Below, piece after piece: positions 1 to 10,683 of a stretch of DNA of 64,000 nt (position 1 is the stretch's first letter; each line of letters opens with the position of its first letter). Below the pieces are notes generated by a model that saw only the letters and a list, made by a program, of their open reading frames with translations, ran no database searches and was not told where the DNA came from. Both the position numbers and the translations under genes were made by a program. The DNA comes from Caprella mutica (Eukaryota > Arthropoda > Malacostraca > Amphipoda > Caprellidae), in assembly GCA_947561585.1 (NCBI GenBank), contig CANNZV010000839.1:186001-250000 (forward strand), given 5' to 3'.

Positions 1-597
1 AATGATTTATGTATAGCTGAAAAATAAAATAATAAATTCACGATACATAAAACTATAGAGTTGGAATAACTGAACAAATCGAAGCTGCTTAGAATACCTT
101 GCGACACTTGGTTATCCATCAGTATTGCAATAATGTTTGTAGTTTCTATAGCATCTTTTAATTATATGCAAAAATACGAAGGCACAGTCTTAAAATCGAA
201 CGAACAATATGGGCACATATGGGAATCAAATTCTGTTGATAAAATGTGTTTTCTATTGATAATTTTTGTTTTATCAAAATCATACTTTAATAACCAAAAT
301 TACTGATATTTTATTCGGCGGGGAATAGTCCTACTGCCATACTGACCACCTGTGTCTATAATCTGCTTCTATTATTATCTTATTCTTCATTTATATTACT
401 GTAGGTGTTACTTTTAGCTTCAAGGCACCGTATACGTAGTTAACCATATTCTCTGATTTTCGAACTAAAATTTAAAGTCATATTCATCAGGAAAACTAAA
501 TGATAAAACACCTAAAGGTATACTGTATAACAAATAAATTAGGGGGTTTGTTCAACCTCCCACCAGATATAAACAGCTGGAAGTTCATATATTGCCT
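1..597. other. AT-rich stretch, no gene seen
   Basis: AT-rich sequence with frequent stops in all frames. I see no domain, splice-flanked open frame, RNA motif or repeat that can be supported. Confidence 0.6.
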
Positions 598-790
598 TCC
601 TTTCTGTTTCATTTGCATATGCCTTTTCTCATATGCATTATCTTTGAGTGCATATGTTTCATCTGCAAAACATATGCCTTTCCTCAAATGCACATGCGTT
701 TTCTCAAATGCATATGCGTTTTCTCAAAAAGCATAAAACCTGTTGCATATGCAGTATATTTCCCAGTGCATATACTGCATATTTGGGAAT
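598..790. repeat. Degenerate GCATATG-rich tandem repeat
   Basis: About nine occurrences of GCATATG or close variants, several preceded by TTTCTCAAAT, spaced roughly 20 bp apart. The best-preserved units lie at about 680-735, where TTCTCAAATGCATATGCG recurs almost exactly. The motif ATTTGCATATG includes an octamer-like ATTTGCAT. Open frames across it on both strands are a product of the repeat and do not look like proteins. Confidence 0.6.
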
Positions 791-3700
791 ACATAATGTC
801 ACAACCCTAGTAATTACTTATAAACATTCCAAATAATCATACTTATAAAGTTATAATTAGGTTATTTCTGTACTACTCTACTTATATTATATCTTCATCA
901 TTGAATCATAAAGAATTGTTTCAATATAATCACCAAAAAACTGGAATAAAAAGATATACATTTTAATTCACAATTTAACGGATTACAGTATGATCGATAA
1001 CAAATATTATTTTATGTGAATAAAAATCTTAATTCAGTTAATAGAAAGTTTTCTTAAAACATTTCATTTTGGAGCTGCGAAATATTAAAAATAAATATTT
1101 ATGAACTTTCTTTGGAAATGGTCCTTTTTGGAAAGTACGATAGAAGATTTATGCAATGAGTCGAAATCTAGCTAAGGCACTCCCTTTTTATAGCATATAA
1201 TTATTTGAAAATATCCAGCGATATTCGGTAAATATGGTCTCCGGAAGTGATCGAGTTACTAAAAGTTTTAGCCTTATGGGAAAAAACCACTTTGAACGAA
1301 GGACGCTGTAATGGCTCTTATGAAATAGATGAGGTTTTATTCTCGCAAATATGAACCCTCTCTGTGTTTTTGCTTAGACAAATTGTTATCGTAAACAAGT
1401 TAAATTAAAATGTATGGAATAATAACTCGGAATTTAATAAAAGTCGAATCTTGTGGTTCATCTCCTAATCATTTTAATTTATTTTGATATTGTTCACATA
1501 ATTTAAAGATTATTGAATATTTTATATTCTATAGTTGAGAATATTAAAATTGTATTTAAATATTCTTCCGACAATAATATGAAGATATATAATCATATAT
1601 ACACATATCTAATATTTATAAGTTACAAATACATAGATTCTGGGAACACACAGCACATCGGAGTCAAATCTGTCGATCCTAATATAAAATAACTTGTATT
1701 CAAATATCTAGTCATTTTTTACGCTTCTATATCTTTAATATATTTGTTATTTCCTGAATAAGTCTGATTTTCTCCTCTGTATCTGAGCTGTCTGAAGATT
1801 TGTGTCTGGTGAATATGTTCATTTTATTGTCATTTGAATTTTGAATAAAACACAATATACTTATAATAATATTATTATTAAAATTAACCATCTATTAATT
1901 CTTAGCCATTGCAAATGATAAAAATGAATTAATATCAACTTTATACAGCGCAATATATGCAATTCCTTACTTGTAATTCTTTTATGTAAAATGATTACTG
2001 GAAATAAATGAAAATTCAAATATGTTATGATTGATGGCATAATAAAGAACGATCTTGTATTAGAAATAGATCATTCATAGACTTATGCTCTCTTCAAATT
2101 TCTCTCCTTGGAATAAAATTAGGAAGGAATGGGGTGACGTGTTTGCTCAACACGTTTTCAAAATACTTTATTTGCACTTCTCCTTAAATGAGGAAAGTCT
2201 TGAACGCGAATGTAAGTTATTTCAGAACATGACCAACATTTGTCGCCGTTAAATCTTTTCCCTCAGCTAACTTCTACTCCAATGTTCTAGAAAAATAAAC
2301 AAACTTTCGTCATCTTTGGTTCTCTCATTAAAACTCTTGTCCTACATGAACTATTTCAAGTCTACAACTAGTGTAAAGTGTAGAATGCATGATAGAAAAT
2401 CGTCGGTTCATAATATAATTTAGTCAACTCATTTTGCCGCGAGTAAATTATGTATTTTGTAATCTCCAGCTGATTACTGGTCTGATGAAACATTTTCATT
2501 ATTTCAAAGAGCAATGAGTCCGTTTGAAATGTCATTGCAGCAATAAACCCAATGATTTTGTAATTTACTGATCAGATCACTAAATGAGAAAAACACACAT
2601 AGAATCCTTATATACCATAATCATCTATACTAATTTTACAGTTACTAGCATATGAATGAAGAAGGTTAAAGTACAACTGAAATGTTGCATTACATATTAT
2701 ATTTAACAATAATTTGATATGATCAACGTTCAAGAGGTGAGCTATTTTTCAAATTCTTTTACTATTTATGCCATTGTTCCACGACGTAACAAAATTTTCT
2801 AATTGTGATATTTTTGGACTTTCTTAACCTAAATTAAAAAAAATGGCATATAATCTAAGAAAAATCACCGATGTATTACATGAACTAATTAAAAAAGGAA
2901 GGTGGTTATATTTATCTCCTCCACACCATGCACTAACGCTAATAGCATCAACAATGAGCAAGATTCAATGTAAAAGTCTTGAAATCTTATGAAGCTCACT
3001 GTTTAGTAGGAGCACTTTACAGTGTACACTGTACAGTAGGAGTTATATTCGAGAAAACAATTATAGAACGTCATATATTGATGATTCCTTAATCCTTATC
3101 CGTCAGCCTGATCATGGTGAATGGTAGAGAAAATTAACTAAATAATGTGTCGAACAATGAGTGAAGCAGTGAAAGGGTATATGGTATGACAATGTTCACC
3201 TGTTATTCATATTACCATGTAGCTTCTAACTTAATCAATGGATTATATAATAAATTACAAATATCAATCGACTGAGTCTGAATAATCTTAAATATATACT
3301 ACTTCATTAATAAAACAAAATGCAGGCATAAATTCCACAATGACGATGAAAATAATGAAGCTATAGACTTGTCACTTAGTTATAGTACTGTATAACTCCC
3401 TAATTACCCATATTGTGCGATTTATATCTCGTAATCTAATATAATCTGAATATAAATATGAAACAATAAATCTATATTTATTCACAAGTTAACGTCAATT
3501 ATTTTTTGCAGCAATAATGTACGTAATTATATTTTATATTTGTTTGAATAAATAAATATGAATAAATGAATAATTCAACTTCGTTATTTTGGAGAGAATT
3601 CAATTTATCTGACTGGACATCCTTGAAATTGCCGCTAGAAATCGTTGACGTGAAATAAAAGATTCTTTCTAGAAGTTCTATAAAAATCATTCTGAAGTAA

Positions 3701-3875
3701 CTTCACGATTTTGTTATAAACATTGAATGTGGTACAAAATTTTAATAGTTCCAATGAAGCACTTACATTATGTGCAAAGTGCCTTTTTTTAAATTTATTT
3801 TGTGTTCGATTCATAACAATGGGGAACAATACAAAAATGGAAAATTATATATTCAAATATTGTAACCAAGTAAGC
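791..3875. other. AT-rich stretch, no gene seen
   Basis: Three kilobases of AT-rich DNA without a supportable gene, RNA or transposon end. The one local structure noted is at about 3,002-3,045, where a palindrome around ACAGTGTACACTGT sits between two AGTAGGAG direct repeats. ORFs at 3,499-3,914 on both strands are short, AT-rich and without protein character. Confidence 0.55.
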
Positions 3876-4030
3876 TATTGTGACCGAACCACTAATTGCG
3901 ATAAGGCCGCTTAGTGCGACCATGCACTTATTGCGGTGAAGCCACCACATAGTGCGTCCGAGCAATTAGTGCAACCGTGACGTTTATTGCGACCAAACAC
4001 CTCAATGCAACCAATCCAATTTGTGTGTCC
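3876..4030. repeat. Short word array (TTGCGACC type)
   Basis: Seven or eight imperfect units of about 18-24 bp, each containing a form of (A/T)TTGCGACC or TAGTGCGACC joined by variable linkers such as AAACACCTC. It is locally richer in GC than its surroundings. It has the same style as arrays near 32.6, 34.5, 41.1, 46.6, 47.6 and 63.4 kb but a different unit. No inverted partner was found nearby. Confidence 0.55.
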
Positions 4031-4605
4031 TTTCCAATAAATAAACAAACAACGGCTATTATCAGTTATAAGATTTAGTTTTGAGTTATTGAACTTCATT
4101 TTGGAAATCTTATCAAGCTTTTGACGTGATTTCGCTTACTATCCAATTTATATATTTACTAGGTTAGATTATTACCATGAAGAATGTCACCATGATACGC
4201 ACGGGAATATTTTCATATGATATTTTAGATTCTTTTATTTTTAAATGTGTTTTATCAAAGAAATGAATATCAGTTTATGAAGAAAAGTAAATTTATTCCA
4301 GGAATTAAAATTCTGCAGAATGCTATTACATAAAAATCCGTTATTTTTAATGGGAAAGTAAACTAGTTTTAAGTAAAGTTTGTAAATTCTTTTAATTTAA
4401 AATGGTTTATACAGCGATTAGCAATAACTGTATAATATCCACAGATTGTTTAGAGTAATCCAATATCCATTCATATCTCTTCTGTTTTATCACACATGTT
4501 TTTCAACCTTTTTTCAAATTGCAATCAAAATCTACGTGGTTCCGCGAGAAAAATCAACATTCTATCAATAATAATAATAGGTATAGAGTAAATAACCAGT
4601 AGTAA
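4031..4605. other. AT-rich stretch, no gene seen
   Basis: No open frame, repeat or RNA signal that can be supported. Confidence 0.55.
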
Positions 4606-4928
4606 ATAAGTAGACGTGAATTACCTAGGAAAAAATAGAACTTTAATGCGAATACTTTTAAGGAATACAATCCTATTCAAACATCTTAATTATTTAATAG
4701 TTTTTTATTGAGAGAATTTTAGTGATTGAAAAATCTTTTATTGCCAATAAAATAGTAGCTATACTCTTAAAGTTTTAATGTTTAACTTAGCCATGATGTG
4801 TTTAGATTTTGATGTAAATTTTTAAGTCTCTTTATTTTTGTACTTACAGTACCATCAACACTATTGTTTCCAAGACATAAATAAATCTCTGAGGTAACTG
4901 GCGTTTTGCTCCTCCTCCCCAAAAGACA
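4606..4928 (+). repeat. Dispersed ~325-bp repeat, copy 1
   Basis: Matches 25,841-26,168 in the same orientation over its whole length, with a handful of substitutions and small indels. Both copies start at ATAAGTAGACGTGAATTA and end at CCCCAAAAGACA, and the flanking sequences differ. No terminal inverted repeat was found. Near the 3' end lies AACTGGCGTTTTGCTCC, which could be an LTR end followed by a TGG primer-binding start, but this is a guess. It could be a solo LTR or an unclassified non-autonomous element. Confidence 0.75.
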
Positions 4929-5246
4929 GTACTGACTACTGGCTCTCATCCTTTGGGGGAGCACGGACTGTGGCTCTGGAGAGGAACATGATTTGAGTTG
5001 TCAGAGAGGTGATTGCTGTGGCTTACAGCATACTATCTTCGCTAGGAAGATAACCAGATATTAATATTTTACCGAGGTATTTCTTGGTCGGAAATAGCCA
5101 CTGAGTCTGTTTAGTGTACCCATACCTAATTCCGGTAGATGAGTTGCTGTAAGAAATTGGATGATGCTTAGACTATCACAAGTTTATAGTTGGAGAAATA
5201 TACATAACTCCCTAATATAGCCATTATCTTTGGTTAAATAGTTAAT
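4929..5246. other. Unclassified sequence after repeat copy 1
   Basis: Slightly GC-richer than average between 4,930 and 5,060, then AT-rich. If the upstream repeat is an LTR, this could be its leader, but nothing here proves it. No coding potential is visible. Confidence 0.4.
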
Positions 5247-5262
5247 CGCCCAAGCAGCAAAT

Positions 5263-5844
5263 CAACGTCGTCACGATGTTGGCTGAGCATCGTTTCTTGG
5301 TTGTCTGAACGTTGGTACAACATCAGTTTTCAACGTTGTCTGATTGTCGGTTTTTGGAAAAAAAATACGACGTCGAAAGACAACATTCGAACAACGTTGG
5401 TTGCCAACCTTATGTTTGTTTTCCGACATCTGTACAATGTTGATACAATGACAAAACAACGTCGTCACGATGTTGGCTGAGCATCGTTTCTTGGTTGTCT
5501 GAACGTTGGTACAACATCAGTTTTCAACGTTGTCTGATTGTCGGTTTTTGGAAAAAAAATACGACGTCGAAAGACAACATTCGAACAACGTTGGTTGCCA
5601 ACCTTATGTTTGTTTTCCGACATCTGTACAATGTTGATACAATGACAAAACAACGTCGTCACGATGTTGGCTGAGCATCGTTTATTGGTTGTATGAACGT
5701 TGGTACAACATCAGTTTTCAACGTTGTCTGATTGTCGGTTTTTGGAAAAAAATACGACGTCGAAAGACAACATTCGAACTATGTTGGTTGCCAAACTTAT
5801 GTTTGGGTTCCGACATCTGTACAATGTTGATACAATGACGAAAC
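5263..5844. repeat. 194-bp tandem repeat, three units
   Basis: Units start at 5,263, 5,457 and 5,651. The first two read as identical; the third differs by scattered substitutions and one shorter A-run. The unit carries several CAACGTTG/CAACATTG-like palindromic words. The identical 65-residue minus-strand open frames in units 1 and 2 are a by-product of the repeat. Confidence 0.9.
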
Positions 5845-6082
5845 AACATCGTGCCAATGTTCGATTACGACTTTGTTTAGACATTAAAACACAAGGTTAA
5901 AACTACGTTGTTAATTCAACGTTGAAACAATGTTGTTTCGTCATTTCCAAACGACACTGTTACAATGTTGAAACAACATAGTGCCAACGTTCGACTGCGA
6001 CGTAGGATAGACATAATTTGACAAGGTTAATACAATGTTGCTACCCAACGTTGAAACATTGTTGTTTCATCATTTTCAAACG
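5845..6082. repeat. ~130-bp tandem repeat, two units
   Basis: Two diverged units starting near 5,854 (CCAATGTTCGA) and 5,984 (CCAACGTTCGA), each ending in a form of TCAACGTTGAAACAATGTTG followed by TTTC(G/A)TCATTTYCAAACGA. It continues the vocabulary of the 194-bp repeat and is probably part of the same element. Confidence 0.75.
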
Positions 6083-6184
6083 AGGCCCACGAAGCAAAAA
6101 TTATTAGGACAATATTGCCCCAATATTGTGTCAATATTGGGGAATATCATACACAATATTGCCTCAATATCAACTCTACAGAAA

Positions 6185-6540
6185 GGGAATATCAAAACAG
6201 TTATCCCCTTGTTAACAAGGGAATGAAAATATGAAAGTGAATGGATATTCCCTCGATATCAAGGGGAACAAGAGGGAATAAAAATATAAATATTCCCTGG
6301 ATATCAAGGGAACAGAAAGGGAATATCAAATCAGTTATCCCCTCATTAACAAGGGAATAAAAATATGAAAGTGAATGGATATTCCCTCGATATCAAGGGG
6401 AACAAGAGGGAATTAAAATATAAATATTCCTGGAATCTTCCCTAGGGGAAGAGAAAGGGAATTTCAACAGTTATCCCCTCATTAACGAGGGAATGGAAAT
6501 ATGAAAGTGAATGGATATTCCCTCGATTTCAAGGGGATGC
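6185..6540. repeat. ~135-bp tandem repeat with GGAATATT words
   Basis: Three units beginning at about 6,185, 6,319 and 6,457, each reading GGGAAT(A/T)TCAA...CAGTTATCCCC, then TTAACAAGGGAATG, then GGATATTCCCTCGATATCAA. The units are made of near-palindromes such as CCTTGTTAACAAGG. Preceding sequence from 6,100 has related CAATATTG palindromes. The vocabulary recurs at 36.5-37.1 and 42.2-42.6 kb. Confidence 0.85.
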
Positions 6541-7560
6541 ATGTAATGCTTGTTGCAATACTTACACTTATCAAGTGAAATATATCAAGAGATGTGTGAT
6601 TTCATGAAGAAACTGCTAGTAGTTCAGTTAAGAGATGTACACAAATAACAACAGACAAGGTACCATGGATCTCAATAGGTTACATCATGAGCACCAAGGC
6701 TGTTAATCATTGAATGTGCATCATCTTACATTTATCTCTCCTGCAGTAGGACTATCGATGTCATATCAAGGTGTCGATAAGATGTAGCTACATTCGCCAT
6801 TCTATTTGCTGTTGAGTGGGGTGGAGCAGCCATGCTGATGGGTGTTGAGAATACAGACATCAAGGATCATAACTGAAATAAAAAGGATAATTAACATTTA
6901 GATCTTCATTAAGGATTAAAATAGAAATTAAGTAGTACAAGGAGCATTTCCACCAACACCTTACACATGCAAAATAATTTAAACTGTTATCACTATTCAA
7001 ATGAATAGAAGTATTTAATAAAAACAAAATGTATTTCATCTGTATAAGTAAATTGAATAATTACAAGAAACGTTAACAGAACGCATTCAGTCGTTTAGAT
7101 TAGACATAGCCCAGACTATAATTCATGGTAAATTCCACCAACTGTGACTTGTAAATGGAATTTTTTCCCTTTAAGAGTAATATTCTAGCTAAGTCAAGTG
7201 GAATTTTAGCTATGTTGATTGGTAAAGTAATTATTAATTATAAATCAAAGGAGGATACAGACATCATAAAGTCCTTGGATAAGTAATAAGAATAGCTAAT
7301 TTAGGATTCCCCCAAATGGTTTTCAGTTTCCCACTTTGGAGGAAACCTACCTTGATAAACCCTGAACAGCATATAAACAAAATTTTGATTTCATACATTT
7401 ATATACATAAAAATACAATTATATTAATGACTAATATTATATAATGATAGCTACTTGAATTAATAAATTAATCATAAGTTTACCAATAAGCAATAGCTAG
7501 GCATAAAAATCAGACAATTTCTTTGATAATCTAACTGATTGAAAGATATTTGTATGTGAA
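6541..7560. other. Mostly featureless; one weak exon-like open frame
   Basis: A 42-codon minus-strand frame (ATG at 6,860, stop at 6,732) has balanced composition unlike its surroundings and starts MSVFSTPISMAAPP. It has no recognised domain and could be chance. At 7,120-7,215 there is a fragment of the mosaic repeat found at 8.7-10.7 kb (TGGAATTTT, TTCTAGCTAAGTC). The rest is AT-rich with no call. Confidence 0.3.
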
Positions 7561-8700
7561 AAAAAAACAGACCGATAGTTAATTAAATAACTTCCAATGT
7601 TGCAAAAAAGAACAGACTAATCGTAAATTAAGTAGAGATGCACCAATACCATATTAGTAACCGATACCAGTACCAAGTAGCTACAGTCACTTTAGAATTC
7701 TGGTAACCGACACCAATACCAAGTCTGATACCAGTTACTTTTTAAAAGTATAATACAGTTAATTAATTAACTTACAATGTCGCAAAAAGAACGTACTGAT
7801 AGTAAATTAAGTAGATATTCATCTATTCCATATTAGTAACCGATACCATTACCAATTACAGTTACTTTAAAATTCTGGCAACCGATACCAATACCTAGTT
7901 GATACCAGATACTTTTTAAAAGTATAATACAGTTAATTAATTAACTTCCAATGATGCAAAAAAGAATGGACTGATAGTAAATTAAACAACTTCCAATGTT
8001 GCAAAAAAGAACAGACTAATCGTAAATTAAGTAGAGATGCACCAATACCATATTAGTAACCGATACCAGTACCAAGTAGCTACAGTCACTTTAGAATTCT
8101 GGTAACCGACACCAATACCAAGTCTGATACCAGTTACTTTTTAAAAGTATAATACAGTTAATTAATTAACTTCCAATGTTGCAAAAAAGAATGGACTGAT
8201 AGTAAATAAGTAGATATGCACCGATATCATATTAGTAACCGATACCATTACCAATTACAGTTACTTTAAAATTCTGGCAACCGATACCAATACCAAGTTG
8301 ATACCAGATACTTTTTAAAAGTATAATACAGTTAATTAATTAACTTCCAATGATGCAAAAAAGAATGGACTGATAGTAAATTAAATAACTTACAATGTTG
8401 CAAAAAGAACAGACTGATAGTAAATTAAGTAACTTCCAATGTTGCAAAAAGAATGGACTGATAGTAAATTAAATAACTTACAATGTTGCAAAAAGAACAG
8501 ACTGAGAGTAAATTAAGTAACTTCCAATGTTGCAAAAAGAATGGACTGATAGTAAATTAAATAACTTACAATGTTGCAAAAAGAACAGACTGAGAGTAAA
8601 TTAAGTAACTTCCAATGTTGCAAAAAGAATGGATTGATATTATCTAAATTGAGTAATTTACAAAGTCAAATTACAATGTTGCAAAAAAAGAACAAACTTG
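7561..8700. repeat. Tandem repeat containing hAT-end-like words
   Basis: Units of about 190-210 bp arranged as ~400-bp pairs (compare 7,591 and 7,990), each with AGAGATGCACCAATACC or ATATGCACCGATATC, TAACCGATACCA, CTTTTTAAAAGTATAATAC and CCAATGTTGCAAAAA. From 8,370 to 8,640 only a ~58-bp segment (CAATGTTGCAAAAAGAA(C/T)RGACTGA...) is repeated five or six times. The word AGAGATGCACCGAT is also the inverted end of the element at 52,308-53,937, so this array seems to have grown from such ends. Confidence 0.8.
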
Positions 8701-10683
8701 GTTACTTGTTAAAAGATAATTGACTGCAATAAAAGAATGGACTGAAAGTAAATATATAAAGGAAAACACCAAATTAATCTGTAAATATATGAATGATCAA
8801 AATAGAATATTTCTGAAGTTTAGTTCAATCTTCCCAAATATCAGTTGAAATGATCATCAAATCATTCAAATGCACACTGGCTTCAGTATTCAAAAATCCA
8901 GTCTGTATTTGGTGCACAGAACTCCTCTGACTTTTTCAAAAATCTGAGAAATAGCTGCCAACATTTTTCATCAATTGGTGACTGGTCTAGTCCTCCAACA
9001 TTTTTCCAGTTTCCCCTTCAAAAATTAATGATAATATACTTTAATATAGGAATTAATAGTTAAATATCCTTCGATATTGCAGGAATTTTTTTATTAGAGA
9101 AATTGAATATCTGTCGTCATATCATTGGAATTTATCATCAAATACAATTTGGTGTATTTGGTGCACAAAATCCCACTGACTTTTTTTAAAAAGGTTAAAA
9201 AATTCACTAAGAATTTGCAATAATTTTAATTTGGCTGATCTAACCTAAATCCAGTCTATATTTTATGGTAAATTTCATCGATATGTCAGTAGAATTCCAG
9301 ACTGGCGACTGCAGGAACTGGTAAACTGTTCTCCAAGAAATCCTCTATATTATAATATTTAGACTTTTTCTCAGTAGAAATGTAAAATACATGTAAATAT
9401 AGGAGGAAATTAGGAATTATTCGCATAGAAAATGTTAAAAACATCCCATATTCTGCAGACTGGGGTCATCGTCACTAGAATTTAGCCCCTTTGAAAATAA
9501 TATTCTGGCTAAGTCGCCCGGCCAAGTAAAATAGCATCTCTCATAAACTCGCCAGTTGTCTCTCCAGCTGTCTCCAAAATTCAACAAATTCTCTCCAAAA
9601 TGATAAATTTTTCATAAATTCTCTCCAAAATAACATTGTAGTCCATGTTTCAAGGTGTGGCAGGAAAGTCACAAGTTTAGTGAGAAAATGGAACAAGGTC
9701 GCCACATTTAAAATAATTTAAAGGAGAAATTTGACTCTCTACTAAAGATTTTACACTTGGAAACATCATTGTGCAGTTTATGCTCTTAGTCTGATGCATG
9801 TGCATCTCTTGAGACTGTTTTGGGAGTGATTTAATCGTTATTTACATGTTTTTCAACTCATTTAAACCCTCAAAAGTTGCCAATATACTGGCAAGTGCCA
9901 AGTGGCGACTTTGTCCATACTTTAAAACATGTATTGTAGCATAGGAGAAAAATAGATAAAACTCGCCATTTGCAATTGAAGGGCTCAAAATAACTGTCAC
10001 AAAATCGCCATTAAAATGGCGAGTTTGGACATGCTTTATTTTATTAGCTACTTGGAAAGTTGGTAGATCTCTATAATTATTATTTAACTTCTATTCTAAT
10101 TGGTATCATGGATACCAATTGAAATAAAAGTTGAATAATGATTATTATATAAAGATTTTTACGTGTTTGAAAATATGGAATCGTGCGATAACACGGAACT
10201 TACCCACCCTAATAACTATTTATTCCTATGTTAGAATGTTAGGTACCATTCATTACGGTGGATAGATTGAGAAAATCTTGGTGGATCAGCTGAATTAGTC
10301 AATTAGCTACTGGAAATTTATGTTGGATTTTTTCAGTTTTTTTAAAAGTCAGTGTCTCAGTGAGACTTTGTGAACCAAATACAGATCAAGATTCGGGATC
10401 GACCAACATTTTCTTTATTAATCCACCAACAATTAATGGTATCATTATATCATAGGAATAAACTAATTTGTATTTGGTGCACAAAATCCCACCGACTTTT
10501 TCAAAAAAGCTGAAAAAATCCACCATAAATTTCCAGTAATTTGGCTGATCCACCAACATTTTCACAATTTATCCATCAAAAATTAATGGTAACATAGGAA
10601 TAAATAGCTAAAAATCAAAAGACTTTGTCACAATATTATTTTCAAAGGGGAAAAAATTCCACCGAAATACAGACTGGGGAATA
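8701..10683. repeat. Mosaic of fragmented repeat family (GTCTGTATTTGGTG)
   Basis: Recurring segments in both orientations: CAGTCTGTATTTGGTGCACA, TCCACYGACTTTTTCAAAAA, CCACCAACATTTTTCC, and AATTCCACCGAAATACAGAC. Examples lie near 8,880-9,000, 9,150-9,300, 10,370-10,500 and 10,560-10,680; the same family resumes at 14,268. The GGGTAGAGTC element at 10,684 interrupts this sequence. At 9,540-10,040 there are several ACTCGCCA/TGGCGAG words. A decayed right end of the TTCCAC MITE family lies at about 10,085-10,215 (GATAACACGGAACTTACCC). No coding frame is supportable. Confidence 0.65.

Larger units (their letters stand above)
5247..6082. mobile_element. Family B element: left end plus tandem body
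   Basis: Positions 5,247-5,270 (CGCCCAAGCAGCAAATCAAC, then GTCG) are nearly the reverse complement of 21,758-21,782, so they look like one end of a family with CCCARGCAGCAAA inverted termini. The body is tandem sequence built on CAACGTTG and CAATGTTG words. The right end of this copy was not identified; the tandem character fades near 6,082. No transposase is present, so it is non-autonomous. Confidence is moderate because only one end is seen here. Confidence 0.55.

Noticed and set aside
5271..5662. Two identical 65-codon minus-strand frames
   Set aside because: They are copies of one chance frame within identical 194-bp tandem units.
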